From the NCBI GenBank assembly GCA_914767715.1, contig OU612070.1, positions 8,389,501 through 8,449,500 on the forward strand: a stretch of 60,000 bases of DNA, given 5' to 3'. How positions within the stretch are numbered: the stretch's first letter is position 1; the number at the start of each line of letters is the position of its first letter. The position numbers and the translations under genes were made by a program. Below are positions 46,901 to 57,900 of this stretch, piece by piece. Below the pieces are notes generated by a model. It saw nothing but the letters and a program-made list of their open reading frames with translations. It ran no database searches and had not been told where the DNA came from. The stretch comes from Membranipora membranacea. Its lineage: Eukaryota; Bryozoa; Gymnolaemata; Cheilostomatida; Membraniporidae.

Positions 46901-47898
46901 TTTATTTCAATGTTTATTGGCCAATGATTGAATCTTATCATAAAAAGTTCCGGTTCTGGGGACAAATTATTAATACCATCTCGTGCGGAAAGGTCCTTTA
47001 CATACACTCACCAATTTTCTTTGAGTTTGAATAATAAGGGGCTGGACAGGGACTGATCTCATGCCCAGCGTCCCTTGATTTTTCACATTATTTCATTGAA
47101 AGGTATATAGTAAACTATGGCTCACAGCACAAACTAATTACGTCATGTCGTGCTATTTAAGTGGGACACGTTATGATCAGTGAAGCATAAGCATTGTCCT
47201 GTCTAGGTAGTATATTAAGTCTATGGTTATGGCCCATCAAAGGTAGAGATGTCTGCAAGAAAGATGACATTATAACATATCACAGAGTAAGGATATATCC
47301 TTACTCTGTGACAGTATATTCTTCCCACTACTTTATTCATTACAGTTGCAGACAAACCAATAACGACCCTATTCACATATACCAGAGTAAGGATATTTAG
47401 TCCTTATTCTGTGATGCTATCAATACTTCATGAAGGTCGGTAATAACTGAATAACCACAAGACCTGTTGTTGTTCAGAAGTAAATCCTGTGGTTTGCAGA
47501 AACTTGTTTCTGACCCTATACCAAAAAATTGATTGTGGCCTAAAAGGTATTCTACTGTCATTGCTTGATAGGCAGGGACTGAAAACCTGCAAGTATGCAT
47601 GTCAACATGCAGGTAGGTAAACATCCTCTCCACTATTTCAGAGGTAACTCCAATGGTAAATATTGAGAGTTGGTTTGGATTTAGGGCCTGAATGGCTACA
47701 AGTGGGGGGATTTTGTAGAATTCCATTATCAACATCCCTTTTGATATCAGAACGCCACAAATGTAGATAATCACACCTGATCTTTTTTAGTTGTGCTCCT
47801 GCTCTGAGACTTCTTGTGATGATATACTGCTGACAGAGGACCCGTCCTTGTGACGCTAAGCTCCATTGTCCTCCCACAACATCCTCCATCACTACCAT
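40952..47898 (-). CDS. BOK-like multidomain BCL-2 family protein, complete four-exon gene
   Basis: A 236-residue regulator of mitochondrial or ER-membrane apoptosis. Exons on the minus strand are 47898-47777, 43602-43397, 41776-41622 and 41179-40952. Phases fit and the sum is 711 bp. An in-frame TAA lies just upstream of the ATG. Helix alpha1/BH4 is SQGRVLCQQYIITRSLRAG (17-35). BH1 is QTGITWGKVISIFTLCGAIA (104-123), with the intron splitting the TGG-GGG codons as in many BCL-2 genes. BH2 is LKNIKGWQGMIDHY (155-168). The C-terminal anchor is about 205-221 (IFITVICLIVLVSSFTL). The GITWGKV block and the NPSIF..C.AKL context are closest to BOK in my memory of the family. The BH3 position (about 60-67) reads LEILSVME and lacks the usual Gly-Asp. 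Intron 1 holds a 3-kb foldback element. BAK or an anti-apoptotic member is the alternative. Confidence 0.88.
41315..41440. repeat. Imperfect inverted repeat in BOK-like intron 3
   Basis: AGCCAATGTGTTGGCT and AGCCAACACACTGGCT stand about 55 bases apart with ATCTGATTG/CAATCAGA between them, so the RNA could fold into a hairpin. It is possibly an old MITE. Confidence 0.45.
41860..42801 (+). mobile_element. LINE 3' fragment with AAAT-repeat tail, in BOK-like intron 2
   Basis: The plus strand reads NVLGVALDTILEFHTHATD, then KSIVGPILEYCSAIYTLNS and VQNRAISELL, the C-terminal RT/tail pattern (P.LEY.S..W..., IE..Q.RA). Frame changes follow near 42,190. The element ends in an (AAAT)n run at 42,774-42,801, a typical microsatellite-like 3' end for jockey/CR1-group LINEs. 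Confidence 0.8.
42967..42991 (+). repeat. TA microsatellite
   Basis: A run of TA dinucleotides lies in BOK-like intron 2. Confidence 0.85.
44308..44694. mobile_element. Hairpin MITE nested in the left arm of the foldback element
   Basis: AAATCATTCTGTATTTATCC at the left matches GGATAAATACAGAATGAGTT at the right. About 160-base arms (GCTAGGATACATAGGCTATG, ATGAGTTATATCATATAGAT and complements) surround a loop near 44,460-44,525. GGCCAT occurs on both sides. The right arm of the host element lacks it, so it inserted later. Confidence 0.85.
47280..47311. repeat. Perfect 32-bp palindrome at the right end of the foldback element
   Basis: TCACAGAGTAAGGATA is followed directly by its complement. 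An imperfect version (CAGAGTAAGGATATTTAG then TCCTTATTCTGTG) lies 70 bases further right at 47,383-47,412, and half of it at 44,142-44,160. Confidence 0.9.
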
Positions 47899-49126
47899 GC
47901 ACAGTTACTCGCTAGTGTGGCCTGTCAGTTCTGTTTCTGAAATCAAAATTTAGTCTGATGGCAATATTCTGTGTGCTATTGGTGTGAGATGAATGCCTTT
48001 TGCTGGCCTATGTGCCCTGGTGCCACAGTTTGCAATTGGTTCATCAGAGTCTCTAGGCAAACTGAAGCAGAACGACTTTGGCATACTGATCTTTATTGTG
48101 GTTAGTAAAGGGACATTGGGAGCAAGGAAGCCAGAGATTAATTCATTCCGCAGTCTGAAACACCCACGCCCACGCAAGCCTATTAATTCTTAATTCTCCC
48201 ATAGTTTATTTTGTGGTAATTTTTTTAGGAAATGTGTCATAAGATCAGTGTCATTTTATGCCTTACCTTACTTCATGATCTACCCATTGCCCGACCACCT
48301 TAGGTTACATTAAGTTCAGCCAGATAGGCAACGAGTAAAAAATGATCTAAATCATTGCAGCTCTTAGCCCACAGTACTGCTGACAAGAAAGATGCTATAC
48401 TATAATGTGGGATTTTAATCTCATTTTCAATAATATTTTGTAATTATGTTGGATCCTCTTAGTAATTTAGTAATTAGCCATGTTTGGATCTATATTAGAG
48501 AAAATCAATTTGCAGATCCAATTTAGGATATTGGTCCAAAGCCAGCAAATATAGGTCTAGACAATCCACCTACTTAGTACTGTACCCTGAATTTCACTCT
48601 TTTTATAACATTGAGTAAAAAAAACATAACCAATATTTTATGTTACAAATATGAAACAGATCGTGAGAAATGATCAAAGTTGATGGTTTTACTGATCACT
48701 TGGTGAACCGCTGTTGATTATTATTTTATGGTCGGCATATATTCATCATTTATCTCTGGTTGCAATGAAGACATATTTGAGAATGTAGAACAGTTATAAA
48801 ATCTGAATTACACTAATTAGCTGGATAATATGGTTGATGCACAGTTGATGTCCACTGTTGATATGTAGCTACTATTCAGCTGAATTCCCAACAAAACCGT
48901 AACAACTAGCTAATACTAGCTGTATGGTCGATGGAAGCAGCTTCTGAACCCGCAGGGTGATTATGCGTGAGCTGTAGTTAAATATCTAGTTTAAACTATT
49001 TGATAAGCTTTATGTTTGAGGACATTTTTTTAAAACGGTACAAAAATAAATGAGTTACATCATTTGAATGGCCGAAGCCAACCCACCGACCTTATGGTAA
49101 TTCTGCTGTCTGAGAATGTTGCTTCA

Positions 49127-49156
49127 GGGGGGTGGGGGAAGAAGGAGGGAGGGGGG
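49127..49156 (+). other. G-rich tract with quadruplex-forming potential
   Basis: Runs of 6, 5, 3 and 6 guanines (49127-49132, 49134-49138, 49147-49149, 49151-49156) are separated by 1, 8 and 1 bases. It stands out in an AT-rich background, about 1.2 kb upstream of the BOK-like start codon. Confidence 0.7.
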
Positions 49157-51117
49157 CGGCTCAGACTAGCTAAAACTAAGTTTAAAAGATTACAAGATGC
49201 ATGGTCCTAAAATACTTATACAGAACCCATCAAGCTAGTAGAAATCTGCTTATTTCAAAGCGGTTAGATTAGTTTTCCATTTTCTCAGAAATCATGCTTG
49301 TTGTCAACAATTTTCTTCCTTGTCATAGCAGGATTTTTTTGCACTATAGAGCAAAAAATCAATTATCAATGAATGCGAGCATTTCCTATGTATGAAACAT
49401 GAGAAGTACATGTTCAAAAGCAATCAAAACTTTATCACCGCGAGGTCACAATGTCTAGCTTTTTAACTGTTTACATTTCTTACTTATCAAACACTTGCGA
49501 GCAGGTTCTAAATGACTACATGTTGTTTTTTGTATTTTGTTATGATTGCAAGTTTGCTGTGATTTTGTGAGAGGATGTTGACATAAAACTTTGCTTGGGC
49601 ACAGCCACAGCCTACACTGACAAGAGTTTAATCCTATATAAGTACTAAAAAGTAATAGCGAGCTACTGACCCTCAAACTCCCAAGTGCTATCTCAAAAGT
49701 GAGAACCTTGTGGCTACTTTGTCTGAGAAAGCATATCATTATCATCCTTTGAAATATTACAACTTTGGTAATGATTGATCACTGTTATAACTTTTAATAT
49801 TGTGTCTGCTTCTGAAACCTGAATGAATGTGTTGTCTGAGAGGAACATACCATATACATTGAATATTACTCATATTCACAGGTTTTATGTACAAAGATAA
49901 TTAATACGAAATAAACCGGGCAGTAAATTGCCTTCCAGAGAAAAACAACTTTAATAACAAGGCCAAAGCACAGGATGAGTACTTACCTTTTTGATGAGAT
50001 AGCACCTTTCCCCTGTAACGAGTTAGATCACTGGTAACTGCACATATACCTGTATGTACACCGTACTAAGTCACTGTTAATCTAATATCACAACTCTCAC
50101 AACGTATACAGTAGAGATGGATATGATCGTAGCGTCTCCATCAAACCCAAACAAGATTGTTGTCAGCTTGTGAGACGTATCTAATTAGCACCGAGAGCCT
50201 CCCAGCCTCCTCCCAATAAAGTACTTAGAAGTTCAAGTGTGCAGTAGACGAACTATTTGCAGACTGTGAGATATTCTGAGGAGAAGATCGTTTCAGCTAT
50301 CTCTGCTGATGGCCTGTCAATTATCCAGAGCGAAAGTGATGTCAGCGACCTGGCCTTACTTATCTCACTGTCTTTGACTTTGCGATTATCGGTAGCGTTC
50401 AGCAGAATATATGATGTGTTATCAATAACATGTGTGCCTGATTGCTTACTCCTACGCAGACTGTGTGATAATTTAGAAGTTATGATAGTGACTGTTTGAT
50501 GGCCCTGAAAAGTACTGTATATCCTTTATAATTCCCATCTGCTGATATATGATAGTATTGGGTGGCATCTCTGGTTCAAAATAAATAACGCAACAACGAT
50601 ATTTCAGATCATTGCATACAGCTTCCTTGAAACAAAGAAAATGAAAAGTGACAATGCGATTACGGTTTAAGTAACTAGCCCCCTAATAAAAAAGGTAACC
50701 TGCATTTAGCACATGCATAATCATTGAAATACAATATATTCAGTAAACACTCAAATGAATATTGATTTCAGATCTTGTCATAAATATTACTAATAGCTTC
50801 CTCAATTCCCCACTCTCTCTGCATCTCCTTCTTTGCTATATCCTATCCCAACTAGCTATGATCAGTCATAATAAGCTTAGCCTAGCCTCCCGAGCTTAGC
50901 CGGTTTGGGCTCCATCATCATTATTATTGTGAGGATTGGCACTAACATTCACATTGCATGTTGCATGAAAGTTGGCTGAATCGATATAAATGTTCACTGG
51001 CTTCGTTTCTTACCGGAGGAGCTGATAGCTGCTGGCCATTTGTACCAAACTGGTAGTATTAAAAATTAGCAATTGATTTTTTACTTTGGAGAGACTTCAC
51101 CATAAAAACATATCAAT

Positions 51118-51313
51118 TGGTTAGCGAGAGCAGGAATCAAACCCAGATCATATTGCATAATAGCATTTGCATGTGGGCACAACTTTCACTCTAAGTGTTG
51201 TTCGGTAGCAAGGAATGAACATGATTGAGCCTGAAACTTAAGCACAAGTAATTACATCTCTAGTAGCTATTATGCAATATGATCTGGGTTTGATTCCTGC
51301 TCTCGTTAACCAA
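51118..51313. repeat. Inverted repeat with tRNA-like ends
   Basis: TTGGTTAGCGAGAGCAGGAA..AATAG (51,118-51,165) is the complement of CTATTATGCAATATGATCTGG..AACCAA (51,266-51,313), with about one mismatch. The right arm continues into CCGCGCCATCTGACC, an A-box-like sequence on the minus strand. Downstream, TGTGTTAGGGTTATTGGCCT (about 51,405) is shared with the SINE neighbourhood at about 31,330. It is probably two SINE halves in inverted orientation. Confidence 0.6.
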
Positions 51314-51959
51314 CCGCGCCATCTGACCGGAATACTTGGAATCTTGCACATCACACGAGCTCAAGAATACCATCTCGCAACTGCCACCCTATTAATCACA
51401 GCATCTGTGTTAGGGTTATTGGCCTTACATCTTCCCTTGAATAAGGTAACCATCCCTTTAGTGTTCACCCCACGCTTTGGACTTCATTTAAACATCCATT
51501 GTTACAGCCCTGGACACCAACAAAGGCCAGGTTCTCTTGATTCAGGCAATCTTAAACACATATAACCACTAAGGTCAAGCAAAATGACCGTGCAAAATTC
51601 TTTGTCATTTTAAATTGAATAAACAATGATATGTAAGTATAAATTAAACCACACAATCTTGGATCAGGCATATTGTGGAGCCTGGCTCGGTTTAGGGTCG
51701 GATTCATGGCCAAATATATGAATTGCTACTCAAGCTTCTGCATGGGTATTGGGTTAGCATTTAAATTAATACCTCCAAATCTGGTCTAAGTAAGTAATCT
51801 GGCTGTAAGTATGTCATACTCATCACATACCCCAGTGAGTTTTACTGATTAGTGATAACATCACGTTTTATCCTAGCTTCTTTTTTGTGACTTACTTGAC
51901 TTTGCAGATGTAGTCTGTTTAGACATGCTGAGAACCTTAAATGATCTCATCTTGTGAAC

Positions 51960-52230
51960 AACACGCCTCCACTCCACCTATCTTGTGACACTTGAGAGCT
52001 TGATTTAAGGACAGATCTCATTTATCGAGGTCCTTTGTGACAGGCTGGTGTTTCGGAGTTTCAGACAGTTTACATGCCCAAACCATCTCACACGTCTGAT
52101 ATCTGCATGCTCAATGGTGCGAGGGCAGTTTGTCTATACTGTGTCCTTTGATAGTTTGTTTGACCATCTGATGCCTAGCATCTATCTCAGGATTTTACGC
52201 TGGTAGCTGTGTCTTTTGTTAGTGGTGTTA
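51960..52230 (-). mobile_element. LINE fragment, C-terminal tail
   Basis: The minus strand reads HSYQRKILR, a stop, then MLGIRWSNKLSKDTV and, further on, HADIRRVRWFGHVNCL. This is the LINE tail pattern (R.LR.....D.......I..R..RW.GHV). Stops show it is dead. Confidence 0.75.
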
Positions 52231-54903
52231 TTATCTCGTAGCGTCCGAATCTCTTAGTTTTTCAGTTTAGCTGGGGGACTCCTGTCATTTAAGGATGGCT
52301 TGAGGGGGCTGGTTTGCAGTCTTGGCAGCTTGTTTTCTTCAGCTGATATCACAGGATGTATCAAGTAGTGAGCTGAGGCCCTTACATTTCCCATTACAAA
52401 ATAAAGTACAGTTGTGAAATACCCTTTACCAGTGGTTCCTACATATCGTAGCAGCGGGTGGATTGTGTATACCCACAAATGAGTGTAGCAAAAGTAGAGA
52501 GCTGAGCCTAGCATACACGCGCCCCAGCATGCAATCACATGAATCCAACATGCATTCAGACAAGCACACTTTGCCTGCCATTGTACTCCTTTGTTCACCA
52601 AACAAAAGGCCTTTTGTTACACAGCTCTCATAGGTGCATTGGGGCATGTCTCCCTGACATCGGCCCCCAGGGCCTATCCAACATACTACAGCATAGGTGT
52701 ACTTTATTTTGTAATGCGCGAGTCTCCTTCTCTGCTCTCAATGCTGTTGTTGTACTCTTCAGTTTTTGATTGATTTATATGAATGCTTCTTGCTGCAAGA
52801 AAGGATCTTTGTTCTAAGCCTTCATTTTATTATGGAGTAAACCGCCTTGCAAAGATGACTAAGATCAAGGAAATGATACCAAATCACTTCCTGCAGCAAA
52901 ATTCCAGTCTTCAGTTGGTTGATGTTGGTTTGGTAGGTAAGTGTTACTTATCCTCTCTTGGATATAGAGAAAATAACTACCACATACAGAATGAGACAGT
53001 TACTTTTGCACCTCCACCTTGGGAGAAATAAACTCAGACTCTACTAGAGGCAAACAATAAGAATGGACTCCGACGTGAAACCCCTAAGTGATTTAAGTTA
53101 CAGACTAGGCCCGGTGACAAGTATTTAGCTGGAACATAGTGAAAGGACACGCGTTGGTTGCTGAGCTGAATTTGTTGATTGGTATCTGTGATATTTCTCG
53201 ACCGGTGAGTTTTTACATGTACATATGTTACATGCCCATATAGTATTGCCTCGATGTAATGTGCAGAAATAACAAACACTGAATGAGGATGGAAACAGAA
53301 CAAGCTTCAGTCCTCCTTCATCATGCGAAAATCAAATAATGACATACATACATACAATAAGGAATACAAGTCCTATACAGTCAGTGCTTTGTAATTGCTG
53401 TTATTGTTATGTGTCGGTGATTGTAACTCCTAAAGACCTTGGCATGCAAGGTGTGTCCTACCGACTAGCTATGTTGTAGTACTTATTTTGCCCAGGACTG
53501 TAAGAGACCTGAGGCTTGGGCCATCTAACTAATAGTAATACTCAACCCTAATGACGGCTATATGTATATGCTGTTACCCCAGCCTAAACCACTGGTTTTT
53601 TGCTCACAACTGGTAAATATATGAGACACTCCCCTTTATGCCCTAGGGCTTTATTAGAGTGTTCTACAATCATCGAGGTAAGATTCGAGGTGAGATTCAA
53701 GGTTAAGTAAGTATAGTATACTAGACACTGACACAGTCAGAAAGTGGAAATACCAGTCAATCAACCATGTAGGCTTACTGTAGCATGCATGCATGTATGT
53801 AATTGAGAATGTACAAGGCTATGTTATGCATGTATGTGATATGTATGTCTATATTCCTAATCATTATAAAACCATTCTCAGTTTGCATTTTGTGTACTGA
53901 CTGTAGACTGAGGATCAGTTAACTCATCCTTGGCAGGACCAAGGACTCATTCATTGGTCACGGACTAGGAATTAGTTGGGTCTAGATTACAGGATAAGAC
54001 CAGATCTGTATGGGCAGTAGCCAGTTTTATGAAAAAATCCTTGAAGAGGGTGTGTTTGTGCAACCCATGATCCGTGCTAAGACTTATTTTAGGACATAGC
54101 CTAGCACTCACAGCTCGAATAATAATACTTCATAGGCCATGACTGCTGTATGACATGTCCCATACAACACCTGCCACATGTCTTACAACACCCGTCGCCA
54201 GCAACGGATATGAGTGCCAATTCAGAACAGCGTAATTTTTTGGTAATGTAGGCTATATAGTACTATTGACAACAAATGTACTACTTATAGTGGCCACCAC
54301 GTGGTAGTGTTACCTAGGGAAGCGATGAGTGATTTTTGCATACTACTACGACTGTCGTAGCTAGGCTGTCCTCCATCTTGTTTCAGGAAGAGGTTACAAA
54401 CGCTCTCTCATCAATGAACATTGGTGCATACGGGTATTATCATTAAACATTGATTTTCCATGATTGTTGGAATGGACAATGCATCAGACACTTAACCTTA
54501 ATCTTCTAGGCATAAGCTACACTTATTGATAGTTGGAAAAGTGATATGCCTGTGCCATATGTCTGTTTCTTTCTCTAGTGTAACATTGTTTAAAAGGTAG
54601 CCATTTTAAAGCTCCTTATAAGTCTAGAATCCCACAGTGTCCCAGTCACTGCCTCAGTTTCGTCACTAGTCTTGTCACTGAGCAAGGCGACTTCTCGCTC
54701 TGCAGTCTAAGTAATATTCCTTTTCCAATAAAATTTTATCAGTAACGTTCTGCAGTCAGATATTTGTTTACCAATGACCTTGTTAGCCCCCCTTATTTTT
54801 TTTAATGCATCATATCGACAGATAGTGCAACACTCTTTTGTCTTTTATACAATACATTTTATTTTTGTTTCAGATTATTGTTGCGGCTCCAGCTATTTAA
54901 CAG

Positions 54904-57900
54904 ATGCCAGGCAACTCACAACCAGTAAGTACCCTTCAGACAGCTAGAGGCCACCAATAAGAAATCACAATTTTTTGTTAGTGATGTGTACTTAGGTTCC
55001 TTGGCCTATATCATCAAGGTGTTGTTGCCGCAGTCTAAAGATGAGTACGTCAAGGACTCAAAACTGCATAGCCCTACTAGTCCAGTGGCACCCCCTCCTA
55101 TCTTATCACTTCCATTTTCACTTTTGGATGGATAAGGTTTGTCAGTTGTTACTGGTACAGTTTTTCATGCTGATCGCAATGGTAATATTGTACCTTACAC
55201 CAAGTTGCACCATCGGCCGCTAATTGCCAAAAACACTGCCGGTAAAAGGGAAAGTGATCAAAAAATTATGATATGGTTTCAAAACATCCTAAATCAGAAA
55301 GAGCATGTCATAATTAGTGGATCTACAACTTTACATGGGTCTGCTATCATAAAATGCCGAGATGTAGCCAACAACGGTTTCAATACCCCGTTTATCACGT
55401 CCTGTGTATAACTATCATTAAAGCGAAACTACTTTTTCAATTATTCTGCTGCCTAAAAAACTTCGAATTTCGTATTGGTCTGATTTTTTTATGGTGACTG
55501 TGTATTGACCCTCCCATCGCATAAGACCAGTTTTTAATGCTCTGAGTGTGTCGTTTTTCAAATAGTGCATATTCTTTGGTTTCCTTTATAATATCATAAA
55601 AATTGTCTGTATAAGGTTATATAGCGTGTAAAGCAAAAGCAAAACTTCTTCAAGTATCATCAAAAAGGTGCGTAGTGCTGAAAAAAATTCTTTGGTTATT
55701 GATTGAGTCAATGCAAAACCACCATAAAAAAATCAGATCGATACGAACAGTCGAAGTCAGTTTTTGAGGCGCCTGCAAGATTGAAAAAGTAGTGTTGTTT
55801 CAATGATAATTATACAGGTGATATAAGGGGGGTATTGCAACCGTTGTTGGCCACATCTCAGCTATTTATGATAGCAGACCCATGTAGATCCACTAATTAT
55901 AACATGCTCTTTCAGGTTTTGGATGTTTTGAAACCATATCATCATTTTTTGATCACTTTCCATTTTTTGCGGGGTTATCACTTTTTATAAGGTTGGTCAT
56001 TCACTCAATATTTGAGTTATCATGCTGATATTATACCAAAAACTGACCAAGGTATGTATAAATCTGATTGCAGAGTTTGAGTAGCCCAACTTATAAGGTG
56101 AGCACAGGACAGACCTTTGAAATCTCAAAAAAACAGCAATTTTGGCCATTTTCGGCAGCGTTTTTGGAAATTTGCTGCCTATTGTGCAATTTTGTGTAAG
56201 GTACATCATCACCATTGCGACCGCCTCAAAAAAACTACTCTAGATTCCACTCTTAGAATTTATCCATCCAATTTCGTAAATGAAGTTGCATTTCTAGCCA
56301 CATTTTTGGTAGGCCGCCACTGGACTATACCTGTCATAAAACTAAACAATTTTGCAGGAAATGAAGCGAGCATACACACTGGAGCAGGAGCATGCAGGGG
56401 AGTACTATGTACAGAATCAGCAGCAATGTAACAGGGCTAATGGTATAGTAGAACACAACAGTCTGCTGGATATCGACTCCGAGCCACATTCACTCCGTAA
56501 CAGTGGCATCATATGTACAATTGGTGAGAGAAATTACTACCAATGATTTATTTGACAGTTGTTTTTTTGTCACTTTCCATGCAGTCTTACTGGTTGTGTT
56601 GATGTGCTAAATTGATGATTAGTCCACATATACTAGTAGCTGACCACATAGATTTGAGAATATGAAATTTAGCCGGGATCACTACCACCGCTTACTGACC
56701 CTGGCGTACTGATTAAATACATGGCAAGGTCAAGGCAGTCAAGAGCTTTATCCAATGAACTTCATTGCTTTATCTATATACAAGGTCATCAAACTATTCC
56801 AGTGATACACACAGCTGTAGTTTAATTGGCTAGTTTTTTTCTATTCACTTCAGTATCACACATAACTAGCGTGCCACATGTTTTACAATTAATTGTGCAG
56901 TGAATGGAATTAATTTATTTTACCCCTGGAAAATTGCATTCACGCTGAGGACGAAAGCATTCAGTGACATAATGATTTATTGTTTTCCAATTCAAATCAC
57001 TGCCAACTAAAATAAGAAGAAAAGTTAAATCTGTTTGACTGATTACTCCGGTCTGCAATTTTTGAGCTACTTACACAAGATGTCAGTGACATACTAAAAC
57101 CAGAGACTATAGATGTCTATATCTATATCTTTATCTATAATATCTATAGTCTCTGCTAAAACAGTACTAGAGCATTGGTACAGTGTCATTGACACAAAAG
57201 ACTAGAGCATGTATCGTAAAATAGCTACACTCATTCCAGTATTGCCTGGAGAAGTTATTAGTAATTTCACATCTCGGGTGTACACAGCTGCATTGTTAAT
57301 GTATTCAGTGTAACAGTCAAGGCTTGTATAGTAACCCATGTTTGTTCTCCCTTCCCTCCCAGGGCCAGCATGTCGTGCAGTGAACACTCTGAAGGAGATG
57401 ATCATCTCCGGTATGAACATTGCTCGTATGAACTTCTCACACGGTACACACGAGTATCACTCTGAGACTATCGCTAACGTCAGGGAGGCTGTCGCCTCCT
57501 TCCATCACCCCAGACCTACAGCCATAGCACTCGATACCAAGGGCCCGGAAATCAGAACTGGTCTTCTCAAAGGGGTGAGCTCTCATCTACATATAATAAG
57601 ATTCAGGTGTTTGTGCCTCTTGGTACTTCAGATTATCCTCCTGGGAACGGAAGCTGATACTCAAGTTCTTTTGCTGTAATTGGTCCTAGAGTATCCTGTT
57701 ACAGTAGGAGGGAATGGGTCTATATTATTAACAAGTTCCAAACTATTGACCTCTGGTTACAATGAAGTGGCATTTCATCGGTTCCTAATGAGCTTATTTT
57801 ATAGCCTTTTAAAGAAAGTCATGAGTTATGACATCAGAACAACAAAAATATGAAGTTAAGTCAGCAGTTGTTTCCAACACGCTAGAAGATGATCCAGTCC

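Larger units (their letters stand above)
44142..47311. mobile_element. Large foldback element in BOK-like intron 1, with nested hairpin
   Basis: The outermost inverted ends are TCACAGAGTAAGGATATAT (44142-44160) and its complement (47293-47311). Long arms match from ATGTTATAATGTC (44,258) inward against GACATTATAACAT (47,278). They include about 700 bp from 44,694 to 45,415 against 46,520 to 47,225, for example GTGAGTGTATGTAAA/TTTACATACACTCAC and TTGCCGATGCCGGTAAGG with its complement. The interior (45.4-46.5 kb) holds further partial copies of the arm (45,775-45,830) and a second inverted pair (45,690-45,770 against 46,380-46,435). No transposase is seen. The left arm is split by a separate hairpin at about 44,308-44,694. 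Confidence 0.85.
47899..54870. other. Intergenic stretch between the BOK-like and pyruvate kinase genes
   Basis: The BOK-like gene points left and pyruvate kinase points right, so both promoters should lie here. I see a G-rich tract (49,127-49,156), a tRNA-like inverted pair (51,118-51,313) and a LINE fragment (51,960-52,230). Short open frames at 50,257-50,499, 51,272-51,565 and 52,783-53,031 have no recognisable domain. No CpG-rich promoter island is evident by eye. Confidence 0.5.

Noticed and set aside
47397-47774. 125-codon open frame directly downstream of BOK-like exon 1, a possible extra exon
   Set aside because: Exon 1 (phase 2) joins exon 2 (phase 2) cleanly and gives a continuous BCL-2 fold. 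This frame shows no BH motif.
52783-53031. 82-codon open frame ending FAPPPWEK
   Set aside because: The ending hints at a retroelement protein tail, but no second motif is visible.
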